Below are positions 55,828 through 64,000 of a DNA stretch of 64,000 bases, piece by piece. Position numbers and translations under genes: made by a program. Source of the DNA: [Synechococcus] sp. NIES-970 (GTDB lineage Bacteria > Cyanobacteriota > Cyanobacteriia > Cyanobacteriales > MRBY01); the NCBI GenBank assembly GCA_002356215.1, contig AP017959.1:1054001-1118000 (forward strand), given 5' to 3'. Position 1 is the first letter of the stretch. Each line of letters opens with the position of its first letter. The notes beneath the pieces were generated by a model. That model had not been told where the DNA came from and did no database searches. It saw only the letters and a list, made by a program, of their open reading frames with translations.

Positions 55828-57081
55828 CTAACTTGAAGGTAAGCCCCCCTGGGCCAGGATTGCACTGCCATAGGCCGCTTCCGGTTGGGGAGAGACGTCG
55901 ACGGGGCAACCCAAATAACGGGCCCGGATCTTTGTCCAGGTAGGATTTTTGCCACCGCCGCCAGCGGTGAATACTGTTTTGACCGAGGGAGCGCCTAATG
56001 CCTCCAGTTGGCGATATCCCTGGGCTTCGATGCGGGCGATCGCCTCCAGCAGTCCCTGGAGAAACTGGCGAGAATCCGCAGGTCGGGGTGTTAATCGCGG
56101 TTGCAGATTGGGATCATTTACCGGAAAGCGATCGCCTGGTTTGAGCAAAGGATAATAGTTTAAGCCGCTATCCTGGCTGGGATCGATGGTGGCACTAAGT
56201 TCTTGCAATTGGGTTTCGTCAAAGTAATGTTTCAGGACAGCGCCCCCTGTATTAGAAGCCCCACCGACCAGCCAAAGCTTCCCAAAGCGGTGACTATAAA
56301 CCCCGGTCTCAAGATCCTGCACCGGGCGATCGCTTAATAATTTCAGGACCAAAGTCGATCCAAGGGATGTAACAGCTTCCCCAACCTGCTGAACACCACT
56401 GGCCATAAAAGCAGCAATGCTATCGGTCGTCCCGGCACAAACTTGACAGACAGGATTGATCCCAAAGCGTTGGGCGATCGCCGGGAGAATTGGTCGCCGT
56501 CCCCCCCCTGGGGTTTCCACCTGGGGCAGAAGGGAAAACAAAGCATGATTTTGTAACCAAGGGGGATAGGCGAGATTTTCCACGTCATAGCCTAATTTCA
56601 AGGCGTTGTGGTAATCGCTAAGGCCCCATTGACCATGGAGGAGGGCACTGAGCCAATCCGTCTGGTGGAGAAAATAACTGGCTTGATTCGCGAGTCCCTG
56701 GGCCTCAAACCAAATTAATTTCGCGAGGCTAGAGGTGGCTGAATACACCAAATGCTCAGGCGGGGCAAAATTGGTGAGACTCGATAAAACCGACCGACCA
56801 CGGTCATCGTTGTAGAGCAAGGCTTCCGTGGTGGGGTTTCCTGCGGCATCACAGAGTAGAACCGTGCCCGAGGTGCCATTGAGGGCGATCGCCTGGAGGT
56901 TTTGGCGAATGTCGCTGTCTAATTCTGCAAGTAAATACCAAAGGGCATCGCGCCAAGCCTGGGGGGTTTGGTCAATGGCATCGAGGCTCATGGTTTGGGC
57001 AATTTTTTGCTTCTCTGTAATCGCGATCGCCCGCACCCCAGAAGTGCCGAAATCAAGACCGAGATAAAACGGGGACGCCAT
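55828..57081 (-). CDS. FGGY-family sugar kinase (D-ribulose kinase-like)
   Basis: 417 residues, an FGGY carbohydrate kinase: DFGTSGVRA (10-18), LNGTSGTVLL, NDDRG, GTTDSIAAFMA, ASNTGGAVLK, TAGGGGKNPTW. It resembles the cyanobacterial sugar kinase SePSK and plant XK-1, reported to act on D-ribulose; that identity is from memory. Short for xylulokinase. Start overlaps the queD stop by one base (TAATG), so the two are coupled. Confidence 0.8.
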   Translation of the reverse strand: MASPFYLGLDFGTSGVRAIAITEKQKIAQTMSLDAIDQTPQAWRDALWYLLAELDSDIRQNLQAIALNGTSGTVLLCDAAGNPTTEALLYNDDRGRSVLSSLTNFAPPEHLVYSATSSLAKLIWFEAQGLANQASYFLHQTDWLSALLHGQWGLSDYHNALKLGYDVENLAYPPWLQNHALFSLLPQVETPGGGRRPILPAIAQRFGINPVCQVCAGTTDSIAAFMASGVQQVGEAVTSLGSTLVLKLLSDRPVQDLETGVYSHRFGKLWLVGGASNTGGAVLKHYFDETQLQELSATIDPSQDSGLNYYPLLKPGDRFPVNDPNLQPRLTPRPADSRQFLQGLLEAIARIEAQGYRQLEALGAPSVKTVFTAGGGGKNPTWTKIRARYLGCPVDVSPQPEAAYGSAILAQGGLPSS

Positions 57082-57458
57082 TAGTCTTCGGTGTAGATGC
57101 AGCCTGCGGTACAGGTTTCTTTGATTTCTACCGCCGCCAATCCAGGTAAGTTTACTTTTTTAAGTTCCCCATAAATCCACTGGGCGATCGCCTCACTGGT
57201 AGGACTTTCCATCCCCAGGGAATCATTGAGATGGTAGTGATCGAGATATTGGTCCAAGAGCGGCTGGACATATTTTTTGATGTCACCAAAATCAAAGAGC
57301 ATCCCCTGTTTCGGCCCTGTTGTATGTAGACGATCGCCCCGCAGATACACCCGCATTACCCAGCTATGGCCATGGAGCCGGGCACATTTGCCGTCATGGT
57401 GAGGCAGTTGGTGGGCCGCCTCAAACCGAAATTCCTTATACAGCTCCCATTGGGCCAT
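57081..57458 (-). CDS. queD: 6-carboxy-tetrahydropterin synthase QueD
   Basis: Converts 7,8-dihydroneopterin triphosphate to 6-carboxytetrahydropterin in queuosine synthesis. Zinc ligands H16, H29 and H31 are in AAHQLPHHDGKCARLHGH, with C25 as the catalytic cysteine. 125 residues; FDFGDIK and the ETCTAGCIY tail are typical. Located 3 bases after leuD, the middle gene of leuD-queD-kinase. Confidence 0.93.
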   Translation of the reverse strand: MAQWELYKEFRFEAAHQLPHHDGKCARLHGHSWVMRVYLRGDRLHTTGPKQGMLFDFGDIKKYVQPLLDQYLDHYHLNDSLGMESPTSEAIAQWIYGELKKVNLPGLAAVEIKETCTAGCIYTED

Positions 57459-57461
57459 GGT

Positions 57462-58055
57462 CTAAGCCCAGGCGAGGTAGGGCAGGTTTTGGGCCGTGGC
57501 TGCGATATCCGCTTCACTCGCGACCAGTTGGCCACAGCTATCCCAAGTCCCCCTGATCAAGGCCTGTCTTGCCCCTTCCCCAAGGCTGACCGAGCCAGAC
57601 CAATTGCCGCAGTGGACGGTTAGATTTTCCACATCAACCTTGGTCGCTGCCTGGGGATCCGCTTCCAACTGCGCCTGCAATGCTTCAACCGTGGCGCGAT
57701 CGGCGGTCACACAGGGGACCCCATTGGCAAGACAGTTACCAAAGAAAATTTCCGCAAAACTTTCGCCCACGACCGCTTGGATGCCCCATTTCAAGAGCGC
57801 TTGGGGGGCGTGTTCCCGGGAAGATCCACAACCAAAATTACCATTGACTACCAAAATATTCGCCCCTTGATATTGGGGTAAATCAAAGGGATGTTCGCCG
57901 TTTAGCTGCTGGCGATCGTCTGCAAAAGCCTGTTCCCCAAGGCCATCGAAGGTCACACATTTGAGGAAACGCGCCGGAATAATCCGGTCTGTGTCGATGT
58001 CGTTACCCCGGAGTGGGATCCCTGTGCCAGAAACTTGCTTAATTTCGCTGCTCAT
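57462..58055 (-). CDS. leuD: 3-isopropylmalate dehydratase small subunit
   Basis: With LeuC it isomerises isopropylmalate in leucine synthesis. The signature [13 protein letters not shown] and [14 protein letters not shown] identify it. 197 residues, ATG start. leuC is not in the window, as is frequent in cyanobacteria. First gene of a likely operon with queD and the kinase. Confidence 0.95.
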   Translation of the reverse strand: MSSEIKQVSGTGIPLRGNDIDTDRIIPARFLKCVTFDGLGEQAFADDRQQLNGEHPFDLPQYQGANILVVNGNFGCGSSREHAPQALLKWGIQAVVGESFAEIFFGNCLANGVPCVTADRATVEALQAQLEADPQAATKVDVENLTVHCGNWSGSVSLGEGARQALIRGTWDSCGQLVASEADIAATAQNLPYLAWA

Positions 58056-58232
58056 ATGTCCTTCAAATCGATGACCAGTGGGAAGATTGCTAATTTAACA
58101 TACTTTTCTGGCGCAATTATTTACAAGAGAATCCGGATCGCCCTGGTCATTGGTGAGGCGATCGCCACCAGACGAAAAAGGAAGGAAGTAGATATAATTT
58201 CTAACGAAACCCATTAAGAAATGTTGCGTCCC

Positions 58233-58562
58233 ATGAACAACCCCCTCTTCCAAGCCCTGTCCTACGGTCGTGCCTTTGCTGAAGTTCTCAAAGAACGCGT
58301 TGAAGAAAGTCTCACCGATCTCCTCAGTGACCTCGGTAAGCTCGATGCAGAGCGCAATCAATGGGTTCAAGAATTTATCAAAGAAGTTGAAACCCGGGCC
58401 GAACGAGATGCAAACAAACAAGGAAATGCGAGTCGCCCGATTACCATTGATATTGATGGCGATGATAATCCTACCGATTTGCAAGAAATGATCGATAACC
58501 TCCGGGCCGAAATTGCCAGCTTAAAAGCAGAATTAAAACAGTATCGCGATTCCCAAAACTAG
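58233..58562 (+). CDS. DUF6825-type small cyanobacterial protein
   Basis: 109 residues, mostly helical: NNPLFQALSYGRAFAEVLKERVEESLTDLLSDLGKLDAERNQWVQEFIKEVETRAERDANKQ, with a coiled-coil C-terminus. The pattern resembles DUF6825. Function unknown. The ATG at 58221 (four codons earlier) is equally possible; the family starts M(S/N)NP. Followed by the ABC1 kinase gene on the same strand. Confidence 0.75.
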   Translation: MNNPLFQALSYGRAFAEVLKERVEESLTDLLSDLGKLDAERNQWVQEFIKEVETRAERDANKQGNASRPITIDIDGDDNPTDLQEMIDNLRAEIASLKAELKQYRDSQN

Positions 58563-58615
58563 ACTTTTCCTGTTTTTGACTTCCCTGTATAACCATTTCG
58601 ATAGGCAAAATTTTT

Positions 58616-60361
58616 GTGTCTGCTCTGTCTCCCCAAGCCAATTCCAGGGTATCTAGCCCCAATCAAGCGACCCCTACACCGCACCTAGAACGGGCAAAAT
58701 CCACCTACCGCTGGAATCGGGGGAACTACTCCAAAACCCGGCGTCGCTTTGACATTTGGGTCTTTGTCCTTACTTTGATCTTCAAACTGATCCGTAATGG
58801 CAAAAAATGGACCTATGCCGGGGGCTTTACCGAAGAAAAGCTCACTGTCCGCCGTCGTATCCAGGCCAAATGGATTAAGGACAGCCTCCTAGAGTTGGGG
58901 CCAACCTTCATTAAAGTGGGTCAGCTTTTTTCCACCCGCGCTGATCTGTTTCCTGAAGAATATGTGAGTGAACTCTCCCAGCTCCAGGACCGAGTACCAG
59001 CCTCTTCCTACGAGCAGACCAGGCAAATTATCGAAGCTGATCTGGGTAAACCTCTCAATACCCTGTTTCGGAGCTTCGACCCAGTGCCCCTCGCGGCAGC
59101 TAGTCTCGGCCAAGTCCACAAAGCTCAACTCCACAGCGGCGAAGAGGTGGTGGTGAAAGTGCAGCGGCCTGGCCTGAAGCAGTTGTTCACCATTGACCTG
59201 GCAATCCTGAAGAAGATTGCTTGGTATTTCCAAAACCATCCCCGCTGGGGTAAAAATCGTGATTGGCTGGGTATTTATGACGAATGTTGTCGTATCCTCT
59301 GGCAGGAAGTGGACTATCTCAAGGAAGGTCGTAGTGCTGATACATTCCGCCGTAACTTTCGGGGCATGGATTGGGTGAAAGTGCCCAAGGTCTACTGGCG
59401 TTATGCTTCCCCCAGGGTTCTAACTTTAGAATATTTGCCCGGCATTAAAATCAGTCACTATGAGGCGATCGAGGCGGCGGGCCTAGAGCGGAAAGAATTG
59501 GCAAGACTGAGCGCACGGGCCTATCTACAACAACTGCTCAACGATGGCTTTTTCCATGCTGACCCTCACCCCGGAAATTTAGCTGTTAGTCCCGACGGAG
59601 CCTTGATTTTCTATGATTTTGGCATGATGGGAGAAATCAAAGCTAATGTGAAGGCGGGTTTAATGGAAACCATGATGGGGGTGACTGAAAAAAATGCGGA
59701 TCGTGTCTTAGATTCTCTTGTGACCCTCGGGGCTGTGGAGGCGACGGGGGATTTGGCCCCAGTGCGCCGTTCGATTCAATTTATGCTGGATAACTTCATG
59801 GATAAACCCTTTGAAGCCCAGTCGATCACGGCGATCAGTGATGATCTGTATGAAATTGCCTATGATCAACCTTTCCGCTTCCCAGCAACGTTCACTTTTG
59901 TGATGCGCGCTTTTTCAACCCTAGAAGGGGTCGGCAAAGGCCTTGATCCAGAGTTCAATTTTATGGCGGTGGCTCAGCCATTTGCCCTGCAAGTTATGAG
60001 TGAAAATTTCCCCAGTGGCAGCAACATCATTGATCAACTGGGTCGTCAGGCGGCCCAGTTGAGTACCTCAACCCTCGGTTTACCCAGACGCATTGAGGAT
60101 ACGATCGACAAGTTAGACCGGGGTGATATTCGAATTCGGGTGCGGGCCCAAGAATCAGATCGGTTGCTCCGGAAGCTGGGGGGCATGCAATTAGCGACGA
60201 ATTACACTTTGATTTTCTGTGCCCTGCTACTCTCGGCAACCCTGCTCTATGTGAATGGGGCTTGGATTCCGATGGCGGTAGTAGGGGCGATCGCCTTAGT
60301 CCCTGGCTGGGCTTTGTGGCGCCTCTTGCGAAAACTAGATCGCTATGACCGCAAATTTTAG
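58616..60361 (+). CDS. ABC1/UbiB (AarF) atypical kinase
   Basis: 581 residues. ABC1 family features: KXGQ in GPTFIKVGQLFSTRADLFP, alanine-rich loop AAASLGQVHKAQL, VKVQRPG, FHADPHPGN and YDFGMMG; two membrane helices at the C-terminus (about 525-570). Family members support quinone or plastid lipid and pigment metabolism. The GTG start is used. Cyanobacteria have several such genes; which role this one has is unknown. Confidence 0.9.
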   Translation: MSALSPQANSRVSSPNQATPTPHLERAKSTYRWNRGNYSKTRRRFDIWVFVLTLIFKLIRNGKKWTYAGGFTEEKLTVRRRIQAKWIKDSLLELGPTFIKVGQLFSTRADLFPEEYVSELSQLQDRVPASSYEQTRQIIEADLGKPLNTLFRSFDPVPLAAASLGQVHKAQLHSGEEVVVKVQRPGLKQLFTIDLAILKKIAWYFQNHPRWGKNRDWLGIYDECCRILWQEVDYLKEGRSADTFRRNFRGMDWVKVPKVYWRYASPRVLTLEYLPGIKISHYEAIEAAGLERKELARLSARAYLQQLLNDGFFHADPHPGNLAVSPDGALIFYDFGMMGEIKANVKAGLMETMMGVTEKNADRVLDSLVTLGAVEATGDLAPVRRSIQFMLDNFMDKPFEAQSITAISDDLYEIAYDQPFRFPATFTFVMRAFSTLEGVGKGLDPEFNFMAVAQPFALQVMSENFPSGSNIIDQLGRQAAQLSTSTLGLPRRIEDTIDKLDRGDIRIRVRAQESDRLLRKLGGMQLATNYTLIFCALLLSATLLYVNGAWIPMAVVGAIALVPGWALWRLLRKLDRYDRKF

Positions 60362-60415
60362 TTAAATTTTAGGTAAGCTTAAGGCTACCTTTCTCCACCT
60401 AATTTCCCCGAAACC

Positions 60416-61147
60416 ATGCTTATGAAATGTCGTTTTACGGGACACACTGACCCCGGATTAGTGCGTTCTGCTAACCAAGATTCTCACTATTGCGATCCCG
60501 AGGGGCGATTTTTCATTGTTGCCGATGGCATGGGTGGCCATGCGGGGGGGGAAGAGGCGAGTCGCATCGCTGTAGAGAGCATCAAACAATATTTAGAAGC
60601 AACCTGGGGGAATGCTGAAAGCGCGGAAAAAACCCTAGAGACAGCAATTTCCAAAGCCAACGAGGCGATTCTTGCAGATCAATTAGAAAATCCTGCGCGC
60701 CAGGATATGGGAACTACGGTTGTGCTCGTGCTTTTTCACGGAGACCAGGCGTGGCGGGCCCATGTAGGAGACTCGCGGCTCTATAGCTTCCATGGGGATG
60801 CATTAATTCAGGTAACTGGGGATCATACTTGGGTTTCCCAGGCCGTCCAATCGGGGGATATCACAGCGGAACAGGCAAAGGCCCACCCCTGGCGCCATGT
60901 ACTTTCCCAATGCCTGGGCCGGAAGGATTTGAGTTTGATTGATATTTCTCCCTTAGACATTAAGCCAGGCGATCGCCTCTTGTTGTGTAGTGATGGGCTC
61001 ACCGAAGAAGTAGATGACTCGGAAATTCAATTTATCCTGAGTGCTAATGATGACCTAGACCAAGCCGCTACGAATTTAATCGAAACGGCCAAAGATAATG
61101 GTGGGTCTGATAATGTGACAGTGGTGTTAGTGAGCATTGAATCTTAA
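60416..61147 (+). CDS. pphA: PP2C phosphatase, PphA type (PII phosphatase)
   Basis: 243 residues, a bare PP2C domain: VRSANQDSHY, IVADGMGGHAGGEEAS (metal aspartate D37), MGTTVV, HVGDSRLY, HTWVSQAVQ, LSQCLGRKDLS, LLLCSDGLTEEV and GGSDNVTVV. It closely follows the cyanobacterial PphA that dephosphorylates the nitrogen regulator PII. A second ATG two codons later (60422) is possible. Convergent with the mutarotase gene. Confidence 0.86.
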   Translation: MLMKCRFTGHTDPGLVRSANQDSHYCDPEGRFFIVADGMGGHAGGEEASRIAVESIKQYLEATWGNAESAEKTLETAISKANEAILADQLENPARQDMGTTVVLVLFHGDQAWRAHVGDSRLYSFHGDALIQVTGDHTWVSQAVQSGDITAEQAKAHPWRHVLSQCLGRKDLSLIDISPLDIKPGDRLLLCSDGLTEEVDDSEIQFILSANDDLDQAATNLIETAKDNGGSDNVTVVLVSIES

Positions 61148-61173
61148 CTCAGCCTGTGATTTTTCGGTGTCAG

Positions 61174-62076
61174 CTACAGGAGACGGTAGGTGACACCAAG
61201 GCTATGGCGATCGCCTGGGGTGAGGATAATCACCTCAGCAGCAGCATTCGCTGTTTCAACACAAAGAAATGATTTGTAGGCGTCGGGATGTAAATCCCCC
61301 ATGGTGGCCGTTTTCTCTGGGCCAGGGTTCCAGACGATCACCGTTGTACTGTTTCGACTTTGAATTTCGATCTTGCGGTCAAGGGCAGGATCTTCGATCA
61401 GTAATTTGTTGGGTGCCTGTTGGTAAATACGATCCACTTCCCCTTGGATCGAGACTTCTCCTAGTTGGTTTTTGAGGCGGTTGCCATCGACTTTATCGAG
61501 GTAATCTAAGCCAGCGAGACCGAACACTTTCACGCGTTGAATATCTCCCACGGTGAAATAGCTATGGAGAGCTTGGGTAAGACGAAAGGGCTGTTGATCG
61601 CGATTGTAGGTGGTGAGCTCAATCTCGAGGGTTTCACCAACAGTAATGGTAATTAGCAAATCAAAAGCATAATCCCAAATGTTGTGGGTATCAGCATCGT
61701 CCCCTAAACCTAAAATCACCTGGGTTGAACCATTGGCAAGGGTTATGGTTTGTCGGACTGCCCAAAGGCGATCGCGCCCAAAGCCGTGATTCGCCCGTCC
61801 AGAGCCCTCTGGATCAGCTCCGAACCAAGGCCAACAGAGGGGAATGCCACCGCGAATGGCTTTGCCCTTTTGATACTGACTGCGATCGCTAAGAAATAGA
61901 AGATTTGCAGCGGCTCCCTTAGGGCGATAGGAGAGAACTTGGCCCCCATAGAGGGAAATTTCTGCCACAGCATGGGAATTATCAATGGTGATACTGGGGA
62001 AACCAGGCTGGCGATCGCCAAAAGATAACATGCCCGGGATGCCATAATCCTGATTTAACTGCCTAAGAAGATCCAT
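61174..62076 (-). CDS. D-hexose-6-phosphate mutarotase (YeaD-like)
   Basis: 300 residues of the aldose-1-epimerase fold: SLYGGQVLSYRP, GGIPLCWPWFG, ANHGFGRDRLW, LHSYFTVGDIQ and VIVWNPGPEKTATMGDLHPDAYKSFLCVE. It interconverts alpha and beta hexose 6-phosphates, glucose-6-phosphate most likely. ATG start. Together with glgP it points to carbohydrate turnover. Confidence 0.9.
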   Translation of the reverse strand: MDLLRQLNQDYGIPGMLSFGDRQPGFPSITIDNSHAVAEISLYGGQVLSYRPKGAAANLLFLSDRSQYQKGKAIRGGIPLCWPWFGADPEGSGRANHGFGRDRLWAVRQTITLANGSTQVILGLGDDADTHNIWDYAFDLLITITVGETLEIELTTYNRDQQPFRLTQALHSYFTVGDIQRVKVFGLAGLDYLDKVDGNRLKNQLGEVSIQGEVDRIYQQAPNKLLIEDPALDRKIEIQSRNSTTVIVWNPGPEKTATMGDLHPDAYKSFLCVETANAAAEVIILTPGDRHSLGVTYRLL

Positions 62077-62234
62077 AAAGTTAAGGTAATGTAAATTTTA
62101 CGATCAAAGCAAAAAGGTGAATTGCCCATGCTTTCACAAATAATCATCCCAGGGGAATGAAAAAATCAGTCAATTAAAAAAATTAATTGGCAAAGATCAC
62201 AAGAATATAGTTATTTGAAATATCTCTCAAAAAT

Positions 62235-62270
62235 AAAAAAGGGCCGATCTCCTTGGGGAAACCAACCCTT
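62235..62270 (-). terminator. Probable terminator of ycf35
   Basis: On the minus strand AAGGG and CCCTT arms (with an inner TTGG/CCAA pair) followed by a run of T residues, 24 bases after the ycf35 stop. Confidence 0.5.
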
Positions 62271-62294
62271 ATTTTCGTGGGAACGCATTGGGAG

Positions 62295-62648
62295 TTACTT
62301 TTGCAACACCAGCTTCACGTTGGCATTGTTGAGACCACGTTGCTTCATGTCAGCAAGGGTCTTATTGATGGCATATTTTTGATTGATAGAATTGATCAAT
62401 TCAGTCTGATTGTGCTTCTTAGCAACGCCCCAAAGATCAGCAATGAGGTCAAAGCTACCATCGGCGTTGCGTGTCCAACCCAGGTCGTAGTCCCCTTCTA
62501 GGGTTGCCACAATATCTGCTTGGATCTGTTGGCCATTGTAACCACGAACTGCAGTGTCAGTATTCACTGAAATACCGAGATCCTGTAGGGAGGTCTTGAG
62601 GACTAAAGCATCGGTGATTTTAGTCCGGAGAGTGCTAAAGTGAGACAT
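62295..62648 (-). CDS. ycf35: DUF1257 protein Ycf35
   Basis: 117 residues starting MSHFSTLRTKITDALVL, with LGWTRNADGSFDLIADLWG and LADMKQRGLNN, the Ycf35/DUF1257 pattern. Found in cyanobacteria and red-algal plastids; function unknown. It follows ycf46 on the same strand with 127 bases between, so they may be co-transcribed. Confidence 0.93.
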   Translation of the reverse strand: MSHFSTLRTKITDALVLKTSLQDLGISVNTDTAVRGYNGQQIQADIVATLEGDYDLGWTRNADGSFDLIADLWGVAKKHNQTELINSINQKYAINKTLADMKQRGLNNANVKLVLQK

Positions 62649-62775
62649 TGGAATCGTTCTCCAAAAACAACAACATTTGAGTTTTTTTGTGTAAAGACCA
62701 CCTGTGAAAGTGGCTTTTAGGCTGTCAGCAAGCTGGGAATCTTACTGACCTTAATCTGGGACGAGATTAAGCTTG

Positions 62776-64000
62776 TTAGAACTCCAATCGCTGGTATTCA
62801 GCAACGGAGGCTGAAGCAGGCCGGGCTCTTTGTCTGGCCCAATCGCGGAGGCTATTGACCTGTTCAGTCATGGTGCGGGAAAGGGGAAGAGTCGCCTTGA
62901 TTGCCGCAATGATATCCAGTTGGGTGAACTCCCGCCCTTGGGCAAAAGCTTCATACATGGCGGCAATGATTGCCTGTTCAATTTCCGCACCGGAAAAACC
63001 TTCTGAAATATTCGCCAGTTGTGCTGTGTCGAAGCGATCGCCAACGGGCCGACGTTTGTGGAGATGGATGTTAAAAATGGCTTCCCGTTCACTGGGATTG
63101 GGCAGATCAACGAAAAAGATCTCATCAAAACGTCCCTTGCGGAGAAACTCTCCCGGTAAGCGATCGACGCGGTTTGCCGTCGCCATCACGAACACGGGCG
63201 ACTCTTTTTCCTGCATCCAAGTGAGAAAGGAGCCAAAGATCCGACTGGATGTGCCCCCATCAGAATCGGCAGAACCAGAGGAGCCAGCAAAAGCTTTATC
63301 TAATTCATCAATAAATAGGATGGCTGGGGAAATAGATTCAGCAGTTTTGAGGGCACTGCGGAGATTAGCCTCCGATTTGCCTACGGTAGAGCCGTCATAA
63401 ACGCGGCCCATATCTAAACGCAGCAGGGGCAGTCCCCAGAGCCGGGAGGTGGTTTTTGCGAGGAGAGATTTCCCACAACCGGGAACACCAAGAATCAGCA
63501 TTCCCTTGGGTTGGGGCAAGCCATATTCCCGGGCCGCTTCAGTGAAGGCGTTAGAGCGCTGCTTCAACCAGCGTTTTAGCTCTTCTAGGCCACCGATGGC
63601 GTCAATGGTTTCATCTTCTTCGATAAATTCGAGAATACCGTTGCGACGGATGAGCTGCTTTTTCTCAGAAAGGACAATCTCCACTTCCGATTCTGTCAAT
63701 TTTTTTGCCTTGACTTGGGCTTTGCGATAGACTTTTTCGGCTTCGTCTTTGGTGAGCCCTAGGGCAGCCTTGAGGAGTTTTTCTCGCACCACGGGGGAAA
63801 TGGGTTGCCGGGGGTTGAGGTATTGGCCCAAAACTTGGTCAAGTTCGTCGAGGGTCGGGAACGGAAAATCAAGGACAACGATGTCTTTTTCTAACTCCAG
63901 GGGCACTTTTTGGTAGGGAGACATCAGAATAATGTGCTTCTGGGCGCCTTTAAAGCTGGCGATCGCATCCCGCAACCACCGGACGGTGCTGGGATCATCG
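62776..64000 (-). CDS. ycf46: AAA+ ATPase Ycf46 (5' end outside window)
   Basis: The frame is open to base 64000, so the N-terminus is missing. The visible 408 residues hold Walker A GVPGCGKS, Walker B LFIDELDKA, the sensor ATANRVDRLPGEFLRKGRFDEIFF and a C-terminal FSGAEIEQAIIAAMYEAF. The earlier part is the Ycf46 N-terminal domain. Ycf46 is linked to regulation of photosynthesis and CO2 use in Synechocystis. It is upstream of ycf35. Confidence 0.92.
   Translation of the reverse strand, partial: DDPSTVRWLRDAIASFKGAQKHIILMSPYQKVPLELEKDIVVLDFPFPTLDELDQVLGQYLNPRQPISPVVREKLLKAALGLTKDEAEKVYRKAQVKAKKLTESEVEIVLSEKKQLIRRNGILEFIEEDETIDAIGGLEELKRWLKQRSNAFTEAAREYGLPQPKGMLILGVPGCGKSLLAKTTSRLWGLPLLRLDMGRVYDGSTVGKSEANLRSALKTAESISPAILFIDELDKAFAGSSGSADSDGGTSSRIFGSFLTWMQEKESPVFVMATANRVDRLPGEFLRKGRFDEIFFVDLPNPSEREAIFNIHLHKRRPVGDRFDTAQLANISEGFSGAEIEQAIIAAMYEAFAQGREFTQLDIIAAIKATLPLSRTMTEQVNSLRDWARQRARPASASVAEYQRLEF

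Noticed and set aside
1-64000. Mobile element or defence island
   Set aside because: No transposase, integrase, restriction, Cas or toxin-antitoxin signatures in any frame.

Overview
The window is a stretch of cyanobacterial core chromosome. Evidence for a cyanobacterium: the HIP1 octamer GCGATCGC (or its core GCGATCGC-like GGCGATCGCC form) recurs dozens of times in both genes and spacers, and the gene set is photosynthetic: Psb30/Ycf12, a high-light-inducible protein, RpaB, chlorophyll synthase ChlG, zeta-carotene desaturase CrtQ, NdhL, Ycf35, Ycf46 and a PphA-type PII phosphatase. The roughly 50% GC content and the style of the proteins suggest a marine or euryhaline unicellular Synechococcus/Picosynechococcus type (PCC 7002-like); that placement is inference. 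No insertion sequence, prophage, CRISPR array, integrase, or toxin-antitoxin pair was found.

Layout. 1-9.8 kb: a truncated YkgJ-type cysteine-cluster gene, psb30, recJ, rpaB, radA, a site-2 protease with CBS domains, tRNA-Pro(GGG), truB, a second RpaB-like response regulator with a near-perfect RpaB (HLR1) box at its promoter, rnpB (RNase P RNA) and hisIE. 9.8-24 kb: rpmA/rplU, a leader region with two 37-bp direct repeats, pcrA, a TerB-like gene, crtQ, a 47-residue HLIP, cbiC, dacB, plsX-fabH, a DUF1499 lipoprotein-like gene, glgP. 24-31 kb: a VWA protein, the methionine-salvage operon mtnB-mtnD-mtnC, an RsbW-like ATPase, rlmD, a 2-Cys peroxiredoxin, and ndhL-DUF3007-trpA. 31-40 kb: MFS transporter, O-antigen ligase/TPR protein, P-loop kinase, DUF3143 and J-domain genes, a DUF721/DciA-like protein with a zinc ribbon, two small cyanobacterial conserved genes, and grxD/bolA. 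40-53 kb: pyrF, chlG, PHP phosphoesterase, purF, M48 peptidase, TIGR03643, Trm1-type tRNA methyltransferase, an M16-like protein without its zinc motif, an Hsp70-like protein, TlyA, FHA. 52-64 kb: GPH-type sugar transporter, a Ser/Thr kinase with a Pro-Glu linker, leuD-queD-sugar kinase operon, DUF6825, an ABC1/AarF kinase, pphA, a hexose-6-phosphate mutarotase, ycf35 and ycf46 (cut by the window end).

Most genes are housekeeping and sit in one- to three-gene transcription units on both strands. The clearest joint functions are methionine salvage (mtnBDC), monothiol glutaredoxin plus BolA, ribosomal L21/L27, plsX-fabH (start of fatty acid and phospholipid synthesis), and light/redox control (RpaB, its paralogue, HLIP, peroxiredoxin, PphA). 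I did not find a strong candidate for a wholly new biological system. The items most worth checking are the HLR1 box in front of the RpaB paralogue, the 37-bp repeat pair upstream of rplU, the DUF721 protein with a C-terminal zinc ribbon, the small Cys-rich gene at 38.2 kb, and a 41-codon hydrophobic ORF antisense to the 3' end of tlyA. Start codons were re-chosen from Shine-Dalgarno sites and family alignments recalled from memory; no database search was run.
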